A stretch of 64,000 nt of DNA. Source: Helichrysum umbraculigerum. Taxonomy: Eukaryota; Streptophyta; Magnoliopsida; Asterales; Asteraceae. The stretch lies in the NCBI GenBank assembly GCA_949592205.1, contig CATIUR010000005.1:134933277-134997276 (forward strand), written 5' to 3'. The notes below the pieces were generated by a model that did not search any database, was not told where the DNA came from, and saw nothing but the letters and a program-made list of their open reading frames with translations. The stretch's first letter is position 1; each line of letters begins with the position of its first letter. Of this stretch, positions 24,213 through 35,500 are shown one piece after another. The translations under genes and the position numbers were made by a program.

Positions 24213-24227
24213 TGGCTCTGATACCAA
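24213..24227 (-). other. Primer binding site (tRNA-iMet type)
   Basis: On the minus strand it reads TTGGTATCAGAGCCA, two bases after the LTR end. It is an exact match to the usual plant tRNA-iMet PBS. Confidence 0.9.
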
Positions 24228-24639
24228 TCTGTAATACCCCCAAATTCGTTTAGCGGAAGCATTGGTATAGGCTGGGGGTGCCACATATACAATATACATG
24301 CATACGTATCAGAGCTTATGATTACAACCAAACATATATTAAGATGCCAAAAGTATTAGTTACAAAGTTTACGATTCATCAAATCGTACGAATGTAAAAG
24401 TATATAAGTTACAAAAATAGATTTCGTAAATATGACTAAACAGTTTTAGTTATATAAAAGAAATCCGGTTGTCAAAAGTCCCCATCCTAAAGCTTCACGG
24501 GTCGCCTAAGTTCCATATGTGCAGGCGGTTCTTACGTGCGCAGCTAATTCCCTGAAAAACATAGCAAAAGTCAACAACGAGGTTGAGTGAATTCACAGGT
24601 TTTATATTTGCAAGTATAGTTCGTTAAACCAAATACGTT

Positions 24640-25150
24640 TGCAAGTAGTTGTTTGTAGGAAAGTTCGTATCCTAGTTGTGTAGGAAAGTTAGTATCCTAG
24701 TTCCAAGTATGTTTTGTAGGAAAGTTCGTATCCTAGTTCAAGATGAGTTCCGTTGGGATGTTGCCTAAAATTTAGTACAAGTTATAGTAGGAATGCCAGT
24801 ATCCTAATAGTTGTCTTTCGTAGAAATGTCAGTATCCTAATAGTTGATGTTGCGTAGGAATGTCAGTATCCTAATAGTTGATGTTTCGTAGGAATGTCAG
24901 TATCCTATAGTTGTTTTCGTAGGGATGTCAGTACCCTATAGTTGTCTCGTGGGAAAGTCAGTATCCCTGATCCAAGTCAGTAGGATCCAAGTACCCAAGT
25001 CAGAAGGGTAAAACCATAATCGTAGGGAAAGTCAGTATCCCTGATCCAAGTTAGTAGGATCGAGTACCCAAGTCAGAAAGGGTAAAACCAGTGTAGTAGG
25101 GAAAGTCAGTATCCCTGATCCAAGTCAGTAAGATCTGGTCCATGTCAGTA
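24640..25150. repeat. Minisatellite inside the Gypsy LTR
   Basis: More than ten degenerate copies of GTAGGAAAGTCAGTATCCTA-type units occur with a variable period of about 25-45 bases. They change gradually from left (AAAGTTCGTATCCTAGTT) to right (GAAAGTCAGTATCCCTGATCC). Confidence 0.85.
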
Positions 25151-25767
25151 GGACCCATTGGTTGCTCAATTAGTTTAAATACGTTGTTGGTCGTTCCCCA
25201 GCGTTCACATAAAAGTACCGGTCGTTCTCCGGTTTACCAAACAAAGTTTATGACGTTTATAGTATGAAAATGTTGTTTCATAATTACCAGTTTTGTGTAA
25301 GGTTTCAACAGTTCAAAGTACTCAAATCGTTCGAGTAAAACAAGTGTACGTTCATGTTTGTAAAAGCGTTTGACTATGTTTTTCACCCCTGTTCAAAGCA
25401 GTTAAAACAGTAAATGTAGGGGCTGTGAACTCACCTGTTGAGTTAAGTAACATGCGAGTGCTAGCAAACCTAAGCCCAAGTATGGTCCAGAATCTCCTAA
25501 CGCCCTAAACCTATGAGATTAAATAAGTACGTGGATGTCTAAGTTTGACCATCCATGGTAGTGTTCACGCAACTAAATTATGTCCAAAGTGTTTGTTTAA
25601 CGTTTACGTTTGTATTTCGCAGTTGTGAAAATGTATACGACTCGTTGGTACTAGTTTGAAATCACGATTTCAATAAAATAAGTTTGTTTGAAATGTCTGT
25701 ACCGTTCGTATATCGTATCATGTGTAAGTATTCGTTTCCGGTTAAGTTCGACACTTAGTGGAAAAAT

Positions 25768-25945
25768 GATTTGCAAGTTGAGTTCTGCAAGTTGAGTTCT
25801 GCAAGTTGAGTTCCGCAAGTTGAGTTTCGCAAGTTGAGTTTCGCAAGTTGAGTTTTCTCGCGAGTCAAGTTGAGATCCACGAGTCAAGTGGACCCGCAAG
25901 TCAAGTGGACCCGAAAGTCAAGTCGACCCGCAAGTCCAAATCTCG
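25768..25945. repeat. GCAAGTTGAGTTC / GCAAGTCAAGTGGACCC repeats in the LTR
   Basis: Six copies of a 13-bp GCAAGTTGAGTTY unit (25772-25855) are followed by four copies of a related CAAGTCAAGTGGACCC-type unit. They lie roughly 950-1120 bp into the LTR in its own orientation. Confidence 0.85.
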
Positions 25946-26896
25946 ACTCGCGAAATTCATCAGATTTGGATCTCAGCTCGCGAAATTGGCTGTTCAGCGA
26001 TTTTTATGCAAATTTCGACTTTTAAAGCGTTTTTAATGATGTTTTTGGACATAATAAGTTAATGTAACACTAATACATGGTATATTAAGTATTATAAACA
26101 CGAAATATCAAAGAAATGTTGAAATCTAAGAGTTTTCGAAAAATGTCAGAAACTTACGCGTGTCGGTTTTAAAATCCGAAAAGATAGAAATGTTGCTCGT
26201 GATCTCGTGAATGTTTTATTCCAAAGGAGCTAGATGATTCGAGTCGTTTTTGGAGTAGTTTTTGAGTGATTTGTTGTGGGTTTTTAGAGAGAAGATGGAG
26301 AGAATGGAAGTAAGAGAGAGAGAGTGAAATGAAAATGAAAGAAAGGAGGTGGGTGGTGGGGGTTTGGTGGCTGATTTTTGGTCCAAAATGGGGAGGGAAT
26401 TTGTCCTACTTTTGTGGTATTTTACCCGTGTTCGTTTACCCGATCGTTAAATGTTTTCATATTTTTAAATGAATAATTTCTAATTACGTATTCGAATATA
26501 TTTTTAGTTGAGATAGTTTATACAAGTAATTTAATTAATTTGTAAAATTATAACTTTGTTTTGTTTCAGTCGTACGAAATAAGTGTTATACGATTCGAAA
26601 TACTTGTTAAATATTAACAACATAATATTTAATAAACGTTTATGTTATTTAATAGTCTCGTTTTATTAAATAATTTTGTTCACCAACAGTCGTATATTTT
26701 GTCGCGTTTGTTTCAATTGTTTAGTACGTAATTACGACTAATTACGAAATGTAATACTACGCGTATTAACTAGTTGGGCTTTGCTAGACTTACCTCTAAA
26801 ATGCATTGTGAATTCACTCAAAGTAGGGAATTAGCCTAGACATGCGTGTTAATTACGTTTATAATTTTCTCGAAATCGCTGGGTGTTACAGGTTCA

Positions 26897-26950
26897 AGGT
26901 TTAGGGTTTAGAAAGATTTAGGGTTTAGCGTTTTGTAAAGCGTTTAGGGC
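26897..26950 (+). repeat. Degenerate telomere-like tract, right part
   Basis: GGTTTAGGGTTTAG and related units follow directly after the Gypsy TSD; this is the continuation of the tract at 23231-23304. Confidence 0.6.
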
Positions 26951-26964
26951 CCCGAAACCCCAAA

Positions 26965-28920
26965 TATAACACCGCAATATTCCAAGAGACATTTTTTTTT
27001 TTTTTAAACATATATCGGAAGCGATTAAATACAAATCATGCATTATAGATTGCGTATAACATAGTTCCCAAAACACAATCTATGCCTGCATGATAAGTTG
27101 GTTAGATAACCCCATTAGTTACAACATTAAGTTAGGTGTTATTTAAATTCCAAAACATAAGTTTATAAATGACGACATGTCATATAGTCAGAGCAGGCAG
27201 TCAAACATTCTTCCAACTAACTTCTTGCCCACCCACATCAAAAGTAATCTGCAAGAAGTGAGGAGAGGGATTAGCACGAAGCTAAGTGAATAGATCACAA
27301 CTATCAATCTAAACTATCATAGCAATTGATCACCACAAAGCATCATAACAAATACATCAAAGAGGATCGGTGGTCCTTGAGGTATCACCTTCTCAAAGAA
27401 CACTTACCGTCAATCTGTAAGGCCAATACAGAATAGACCGATAGCTTGGTACTAATTTCATACGACCTAATCTCCTATTAACGATGAGTACAAGGAGATT
27501 CCTGTCGTCCTCAATAGTAGCCAAACCCAACTAACTCGTTGACCTCAATACTAATGCCCGAAGGCCAAATAAGTCACGTGATCACATATTCACATATTCA
27601 TCAAGTCACACATCAGGCTAATCAATATATCAACGGTATTATTACTAACAACCGCAATCATTAGGGCAATTAAAACAGTAATAATACGTTACTTGTTGTA
27701 ACCAAACCTGTTACAACTAAATCATACTGAGGGTTACAGGTTCCACTCACCCTTACTTTCACAATCTCCACTCAAAGTTCTTATGTTATTGAGTCTTCGG
27801 TTTATCTGGGAACATAAACAATTAACGAATTAGGAACCCATTTGAAATAATGTAATTCATGTCAAATACATCACTTAATAATAAGCTTAAGGTTCCACAT
27901 TTATTTTCACCTATCAAGTTTTACTTAGCGCACAAATGTACATATATGCACAAATACACACATATATTTATATATATATGCACCGAAGTATGACACGACA
28001 AACTGATTGTTGTCCACGTTTAGACCCAAAGCCGATCGGCTAAGGGTCCCTAGCCGTTCGGCTAAGCCCAACCGATCGGCTATACCATAGCCGATCTGCT
28101 TTATTAGTTAATTTCAAGCTTCGGTTCAAGTGGCTGAGTTATGTGATGATTTTGAACTAACCTAACCGATCTGCTAAGTTAAGCCGATCTGCTTTACTAC
28201 CTTAGCCGATCGGCTTCTTCATAACCGATCGGCTATGAAGAAGAAACCCAGGTACTCAGTTCCTTATCACAACCTGATCCGAAACAAAACCCCAAATCAC
28301 CAATTTAAAGACATACTACACGATTTATACATGAAAATAACTTAAGGCATCATCATACAACAAGTTCTAACCACAACTAACTTCCTAAATCATCAATCTA
28401 AGCATAATCACTCATTTAACTCATTTCTACAAACCCTAACCCATAAACACATAATAAAGAGCAAATTAAACTTACAATAGAGATGATGATCCGTTAAAGA
28501 TGAAGATGATCACGTGTTAGCACTAATCCAAAGCCTCAAAATGATTTCTAGTTGTTAATCTTGAATTTCCTAGTTGCTATGTGTGTTTTGTTTGAGGAGT
28601 TAGAAGAAATTGGGGAAGAAAGAAAACAAATAGGCCGATCCATTTCCAAGTTGGGTATAAGTTGGTTACCAAATAATACCCGCTCTAAATCTATTGTCTG
28701 GAACCTAAGAACCGTTTACGTGAAAATATATATTATTATACCGTCAACTATAATAATTTAAAACAAGTAATAATTCATGTATCACAATAAGTCATTTGAC
28801 CACTGGACATATTTATTTCAATTAGCCAAATAATACTAATTATTTCTAAACTCAATTAAATAATCAAATGAGTTAAGTACATTACCAAATTTCTCCTAGG
28901 CCGGTAACGAGGATGTTACA
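26965..28920 (-). repeat. 3' LTR of a truncated chromovirus-like Gypsy element
   Basis: On the minus strand it starts TGTAACATCCTCG at 28920, directly after a purine-rich tract (AAGGAGAGAAGATT). It ends ..GCGGTGTTATA at 26965. Start, end and the CGCTTCCGATATAT segment near the end match the LTRs of the 30746-38563 element, so they are related families. It contains a cluster of GCCGATCGGC palindromes at 28020-28255. Confidence 0.8.
28020..28255. repeat. Array of AGCCGATCGGCT palindromes in the LTR
   Basis: About nine perfect or near-perfect copies of the 12-bp palindrome AGCCGATCGGCT (variants CCGTTCGGCT, CCGATCTGCT) are spread over 235 bp. In LTR orientation they begin about 665 bp from the LTR start. 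Confidence 0.9.
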
Positions 28921-28932
28921 AATCTTCTCTCC

Positions 28933-30360
28933 TTAAGAAGATTTCGTCCCCGAAATCTCGCCACGCTCAAAGAGATTAGGGTAACGCACCCTCATGCTTT
29001 CCTCCGTTTCCCACGTAAGGTTAGCACCCAAACTATGTCGCCACTTAACCAAAACCATGGGTATCTCCTTCTTTCGAAGTTTAGTCACTTTTCTATCTAC
29101 AAGCTCTATGGGTTCTTCTACAAGTTTCTGACTTAAGTCGACACGCAAGTCTTGTAACGGAAGGACTTGGGATTGGTCCTCCACCTTACATTTTCTTAAG
29201 TAACATACATTGAAGGTGTCATGAATACCCGCTAATTCAGGAGGAAGATCTAACGATACCGTTTGATCATTAACTACTTGACGAATTCTAAATGGCCCAA
29301 TAAACCTAGGAGCAAGTTTACCACGCTTACCAAACCGAATCACACCTTTCCAAGGGGAAACCTTTAAATAAACCAATTCACCCACCACAAACGAAACCGG
29401 ACGACGCCGCGGATCGGCATACTGTTTCTGTCTATCCCGAGCCGCTTTCAACTTCTCACGAGCTATAGCTACTTTATCCGCAGTAATCTGGACAATATCT
29501 GGACCCGCAAATTGCTTCTCACCCGCTTCCAACCAACACGTGGGTGTTCTACAACGACGCCCATATAGCATTTCATACGGAGGCATACCTATACTCGAGT
29601 GATAAGAATTATTATACGCGAACTCAATCAATGGCAGGTGTGAATCCCAAGACCCACCATATTCCAACACACAAGCACGCAACATGTCCTCCAAAGTTTG
29701 AATTGTGCGTTCTGATTGACCGTCCGTCTGAGGGTGATAAGCCGTACTCAAATTAATTCGGGTACCCAATTCCTTCTGCAAACCCTGCCAAAACCCGGAC
29801 ACGAATCGCGGATCTCTATCCGACACAATAGATAAAGGAATTCCATGTCGTGAAACGATCTCATTGACGTACAATTGGGATAATTTACTCAAAGAAGCCG
29901 TCTCACTAGTAGCAAGAAAATGAGCACTCTTAGTCAATCGGTCCACAATCACCCAAATCATGTCGTTTCCTCTAATGGTTCACGGAAATTTTGTTACAAA
30001 GTCCATCGTAATGTTTTCCCATTTCCACTCGGGGATCTCAAGTTGTTTCAACGACCCATACGGTTTCTGATGTTCAGCTTTCACTTGAGAGCATATATGG
30101 CACGATTCCACAAATCGAGCAACATCCATTTTCAAAGTAGGCCACCAATACAAAGGTTTCAAATCATTATACATTTTTGTGCTCCCGGGATGGACCGACA
30201 ATCTGGACTTATGAGCTTCCATCAATATTACATCACGAAGCCCACCAAGCAAAGGAACCCAAACACGAGATTGGAATGTCTTTAATCCACGAGAATCATC
30301 ACATAACAGTTCTTTTCTTTTCAATAGAATCTCGGCTTTCAAATTTTGATCCAACAATGC
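28933..30360 (-). pseudogene. Ty3/Gypsy integrase-chromodomain fragment with one in-frame stop
   Basis: In one minus-strand frame the order is: HHCC zinc-binding region (HPGST.. and CHICSQVK), first catalytic Asp in NITMDF, second Asp in IVSDRDPRF, catalytic Glu in DGQSERTIQTLEDM, a C-terminal GPF-type block (FIGPFRI), and a chromodomain-like end (MVLVKWRHSLGANLTWE). It ends 13 bases before the PPT/LTR. A TGA at 29980-29982 interrupts the frame; the sequence on both sides is in the same frame, so this is a point change, probably CGA to TGA, and not a frameshift. Reverse transcriptase and RNase H are absent; homology breaks at about 30360. The order fits a chromovirus. Confidence 0.9.
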
Positions 30361-30364
30361 TTCC

Positions 30365-30480
30365 GTTTATGAGATAATTGATGTTGGGGGTAAATGGGTA
30401 TTGTACATGTGGAACACTCTCTTTGTACACATGGCACATTATGATTGGTACTTCCATACTTTGATAAATTCATATACTCT
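30365..30480 (-). repeat. Inverted copy of the 21592-21708 repeat
   Basis: It is the reverse complement of the block at 21592-21708 with a few differences, and starts where the integrase fragment is broken. Confidence 0.8.
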
Positions 30481-30633
30481 ATTGATCTCATCTCTGTATA
30501 TCATTGAGCACCTATTTTATGATCAGTCGTCAATTAAACCGATTTAATTGAAAATTATTAGTTCCTTAAAAGTACTAACCCTTATATTTAGGTGGGGCAC
30601 CTCATTTTTTGAATAAACTTAATAACCTATGTA

Positions 30634-30745
30634 GTGGAGTAACGTTTAAATTTATTGTGTAATATGTGACTAAATATTACTAGGTCCGAAGTGGAGTGAC
30701 ATTTAAATTTATTGTGTTATATGTCACTAAATATTTCTAGGTCCG
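30634..30745. repeat. 57-bp tandem duplication at the LARD insertion site
   Basis: GTGGAGTRACRTTTAAATTT..CTAGGTCCG occurs twice with a 57-bp period. The LARD-type element inserted at the end of the second copy, and GTCCG became its target duplication. Confidence 0.85.
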
Positions 30746-32584
30746 TGTAACATCCGTAAATTGGACCTAGTTGTTTTATATTATTTGGTGATTTTAAAAT
30801 AATATTAACGTGTTTGAAAATAATATTGTTGGAATTAATTGCGAATAAATAGGAAATAAGTTTCAGGACTTATTGTGGTTAGTAAAATATTAAGTGATTT
30901 AAATTAATATAGTTGACGGAACAATAAAAGTTTGGACTCGCAAATGGTTTTCGGGTTACAAACAATAGGTTGAGAAGGGGTATTAAATTATACCCGTATA
31001 ATTGAAGTCGGTTGTGAGAAGCCGACCTTTTTCTTATTTCCTTTGTTTACTCCCTGTTTCCATTTTACTTCTTGATGAAAAAAAAAACACACACAAATAC
31101 ACCGAGAAAGAAATTGCAGAGTGAATTAGAAAGAAAGCTTGAATTCATTTTACTCCATCATCTAAAGCAGATTATCATCATCATATAGTTCTTGATCAAG
31201 AGTAAGTGTTCTTCATGGTTTATATTTGAAATTGATTGAAATCAATAGGGTTAAGTGAAATTGATGATATTGATGTTATAAAATGATATATGATGCTAGT
31301 TACTAGTGATTGCTGCTGTTAAATAGACTAGAAACTGGAAATTTTATGCCTGGTAATTTGATTTCAGGGTTAGGGTTTGAACAGGAAGAACAGGGTTGAA
31401 GCTGTGCCCTGTGACCGGCGGTCAAGCATTTTGGCCGGCGGCCAAGTGTTTTAGCCATTGACCGGCGGTCAAACCATTTAGCCGGCGGCTAAATGGCCCC
31501 AATGCAGAACAGAGAGTTTTTATAAAAACATTTTGTTAGTATTAAACCAATGATATTAGGTTGAAATGTTGATGTTAGTCATGAACTAACTAAAGATAAA
31601 TGAGTACTTGTGGTTTGACATAATATGTTGATATATTTAGATAAGTGGTGATATAAATAAGTTGATATAAGCGTTGGTTGCTATTTGATAAGTGTTATTG
31701 AGATTAATATGATATATTGTGAATTGAGATGATGTGATATGTTATGTTATTATAACATAAATTTATTATTGTTGACAAGTTACTAATTTGTGACGTTGTG
31801 TTGTGATTCTCAGATGGAGAGAAGGCTCAGTAACATTAGATCTCTGAGCTTGCAGCTGAGGTATCGGTGAGTGGACTCGTACTCTCAGTGTGATTTAGTT
31901 GTAACATAATTGGTTACAACAGGTGAACGTAGTGATATAGTGATTGTGATTGTGACTGTTGATTTGTGAAATACACGTGTAATAAGTGATGTGTTGCCTT
32001 TGAGCATTCTGTGATTCGGAGGTCAACTTGACTGATTAGTTGGACTGGGTTGCTACAGGTTAGTCAATGTGAGATTTGTGATCATGTGTTGAGAATGGAA
32101 CACATATTGACTAAAGGTAGCAAACAGTTATCGGTAAAGCCACTGTATTGGCCTGCAGTTGGTTGTAAGTGTTGCTTGGTGCACCTCCCGGGTCTGAGCG
32201 GTGTCACAAGGACCACCGATCCTCTTGGTGATGTTGTGTCAGTGTCTATGTGATATTTGTGATAATCAGTATTGTTATGCTGAGTTGTACTGATACTGAC
32301 AGGTTGACTCACTTAACTTTGTGGTAATCCCACTATTTATCCTTTACAGGTCTTGAGATGATTTGGGCTGGGCAAGGAATGGACTGAAGAATGTTTGACT
32401 ACCAAGTGTTACTCTGATATCTGATGTTTATAAATCAGTGTTATTCTTGTTTTATATAACACCCGTATTGATAACTAAGTTTTAAATTAGATGAACCTTT
32501 ATGTTTTGATTGATTAAAGTTTTAATTTGGACAGACGCTTCCAATATATTGTATTTTAAATAACTATAATAGGAGGGTGTTATA
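30746..32584 (+). repeat. 5' LTR of the LARD-type element
   Basis: It starts TGTAACATCCGTAAATTGG and ends GAGGGTGTTATA. It contains four CCGGCGG palindromic motifs at 31411-31495 (GACCGGCGGTC, GGCCGGCGGCC, GACCGGCGGTC, AGCCGGCGGCT), about 665 bp into the LTR. A short open frame of 67 codons at 32050-32253 is present in both LTRs but is probably not a gene. Confidence 0.93.
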
Positions 32585-32587
32585 AGT

Positions 32588-32599
32588 TGGTATCAGAGC
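32588..32599 (+). other. Primer binding site (tRNA-iMet type)
   Basis: TGGTATCAGAGC lies three bases after the 5' LTR and is an exact match to the plant tRNA-iMet PBS core. Confidence 0.93.
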
Positions 32600-35500
32600 A
32601 TAGGTTTGGGTGAATTGGACATTGGTAAGTGTTCAATCCCAAATCTATTTTGTGTTGAGTCAAACATTCTAAAGTGTGGGATTAGTAGTTGTATGAGAAA
32701 GTGATTATTAAAAGTGTACTAACCTATAACAAGATGCAAGGTTGTTGTTTTGATTACAGAGACGGGGGAACATGAGGAATTGACAGGTATTCTCAATGAT
32801 TCCTCAATATTCGTGGGCCTAAGCGGATCAGGTACTTCTCGATAAGCTTAGTAAATTTAATAAGCTTGAATTGATTACTTTGCTATGATGTGATTAGTAG
32901 TAAAGCAAATTGAGTCAGACTGACATGATTCCCCAGTAATGAGTCAGTGATGATTGTTATTTGCTATTATGATGATATAAGTGTTAGATGAATCATTCAG
33001 TGATATGAGTAGTTCTGATGGAACTCTGAATTGTGGATTATGTGCTAAGTTGCGTAGACACAGTGTTGATCAAGTTGTTAATAATGAAATTGTTGAACCT
33101 GAATGTGTCTATCATATAGAAATAAAGTATAAATCAGTTGTATGATTTCCTGTGATAAATACAAGGTGTGATTAGGAAACCTTGCTAGAGAATTTGTTGT
33201 TATGTGATAAAATGAATAAATGTGATGCCAGATAGAAAATTTAAGGAGATGTGATATATCTCAATTAATAAGTTGAGAGTTGTGCGGTTGTTTAAAAAAA
33301 TAAATAAATAATAAAAAAAAAATGTACAGTTGTTGTAAGGTGTGCCTTGATTAGGCAAAGTTAGAGTTAAATGTAATAGCATTAAACTTGGTAATAGTTA
33401 TGCTATAAAGCGATAAAGGTGATTAAATGATATGTGTGATATTGATCATAATTATGGGTGAATTATGATTTATATATTAAAAAGTGATGTATTAAAGTAA
33501 TAAGAAAATAAAGGTAGTTGACAAACCTTTATAGATGTTGAAAAAGCTGTGAAAAGTAATTGGTAAATACTTGTTGTAAGCGGTATAATATGATGATATT
33601 AATGAGAAATTAGTGTTTTAAAAATTGTAATAGAACACTAATAGTGAAACTGGTTGTGTGTGATTTAAATAGTCAAAGAAGTGTGAACCAGTAAATGATA
33701 TATAAATGTTGAATTAATAAAATAAGAAATGATGGAAATCTTATATATTATTAATAGGTGACTTGAGGCATGAGATAATGCCAAGTAATGTGATAAAGTA
33801 CCTAGTACCTGGTGTTGTGTTTTGTACTGATTGTTGATATTAAATATATGTAGTTGATATTATACGTGGAATTATGGGGCATTAGGGTTTAAATTGATAT
33901 TGTATCATATATTGAAAATGATAGATATTAAAGGTGGTCAGCTGATATGGGAACAACTATAAAGAGAAATACTTAAGTATATAGTGAATTGATTGTGTGG
34001 AATTACTTGCTCCTAGAAAATGGTGGGTTTTGGAGCAAATTGATTTAGTTAATATTATAATCAAGTAATTGTCGTGGAATACGTGTTTGGAATTACACGT
34101 GATATTATCGTGTCATTATTATTCGACAAAGTGTTGTGTGTTGAAAATTATGATGGTAGGTTATCATGCGTATAGAGTTTCAAATAAGTTGAAATACTGA
34201 CTAAGTCAGTTGTAAAATGAATATACATAGAAAAAGTTGAGAATAATTGAAATTTCAGATAATAAGAATGATGACTTAGATCAGTTGTTGAATTGGAAAT
34301 TGTGAGTGAATAAATACATACTAAAAGGTGTTATAGGTATATGTGAAACAACTTGATGTAATAAGATGATTTAGTGTATGTCTGTGGTTAGGATGTATTT
34401 AGAGTGTTCAGAATTGATTTAAACAAAGGTTTAAGTAATATGTGTTTAAGTGAAACAAATCACATTGATGATTGAGGATATGAAGTAACCTGAGAAGGAA
34501 GTGTGAATAACATAATCAAGCAACGCCTGATCACCGTTATTATATTATGCTGTATCACATGAACTTGTTGAGGTTACCAAATATCTAAGAAAGTAAATGT
34601 GATTGAGAGAGATACAATTTGAAGTTGTTTACAGGGTAAAGATTAATTAGTGAAAATTATGATAATCAGTAAGTGAAACTTGCAAGTATGTATGGTACTT
34701 GCAATTGTTTGAATTTGATGAAATGTGATTGTGTGACTAATGGGTGTGGATTACCTATTAGTGAGTCATATAGTCTCCTAACGGATAATTAGTGTGTATA
34801 TGGTTTGTATTAAGTCGAGCTGAGTTACTGACTCTGTATGGTGATTGAGTCATTAAAACTAGGGAGAGCAGTGTTTTGAAGTTTGTGATTAGGTTAAATC
34901 TAAAATTTGAGATAATTACCAGATGAGGTATATATAGGTATATGATCAGTGATATGAGTAAATAAATTATTAGAATGTCATTGAATAGTAATTGACTAGA
35001 GAAGGGAGTAGTGGTTTCATTTTGGTTGAATGGGCCACTGTTATTGAATGTAGTTATGGAAAAATCTATGTTTGAGGTTAAACATAGTACTTATATGTTA
35101 ATATCGTGATATGTTGACTTTGAAAGTCAACTATGAATAAAGATTCTAGTGTATAATATGAAATCATAAGAATATGATTGATTTTGTTGCGAATTAAGAT
35201 TGATAAAAGTGACCAAAGTGACTTGTTGATTAAATTGATTAAGTTAAAGTTGACAAATAGTCAACAGTATTGAAACTGTCAAATGGGTTATTATTAACTC
35301 AAATGAGTGAGAAAAGTTGTTAAGGGTTATTAAACATTGAGTGATTGTGTTAAGTTATTTAACATGTGAACAGTGTAAATATGAGACTGAACTTATTAGA
35401 AATTGATTGTGATATAAGTTCTCAGGGAGTAATCGAGTACACATCTAAATCAGGTGGGTATCTGTGAATGATATTGGCTAAATTAAAATTATGTGTGTGT

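Larger units (their letters stand above)
23318..26890 (-). mobile_element. Internally deleted Ty3/Gypsy element with 6-bp TSD
   Basis: On the minus strand the order is: 5' LTR (26890-24230), PBS (24227-24213), leader, gag start (23782), then the last ~23 bp of a 3' LTR (23340-23318). The whole is flanked by GGTTCA at 23312-23317 and 26891-26896. The end TGTAACACCCCCAAATTCG at 23318 matches the LTR end at 24230 except for one base, so one deletion removed the rest of gag, all of pol and nearly all of the 3' LTR. It is inserted in a telomere-like tract. Confidence 0.88.
24230..26890 (-). repeat. Long (2.66-kb) Gypsy 5' LTR
   Basis: On the minus strand it begins TGTAACACCCAGCG and ends GGGGGTATTACA. 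It contains two internal repeat arrays (24640-25150 and 25768-25945). There is no coding sequence. It is the 5' LTR of the deleted element. Confidence 0.85.

Noticed and set aside
24640..25150. Possible CRISPR-like regularly spaced array
   Set aside because: Units are degenerate, spacing varies and the array sits inside a plant LTR; it is a minisatellite.
32050..32253. 67-codon open frame repeated at 38028-38231
   Set aside because: It lies at the same position in the two LTRs of one element; the duplication reflects LTR identity, and there is no recognisable domain.
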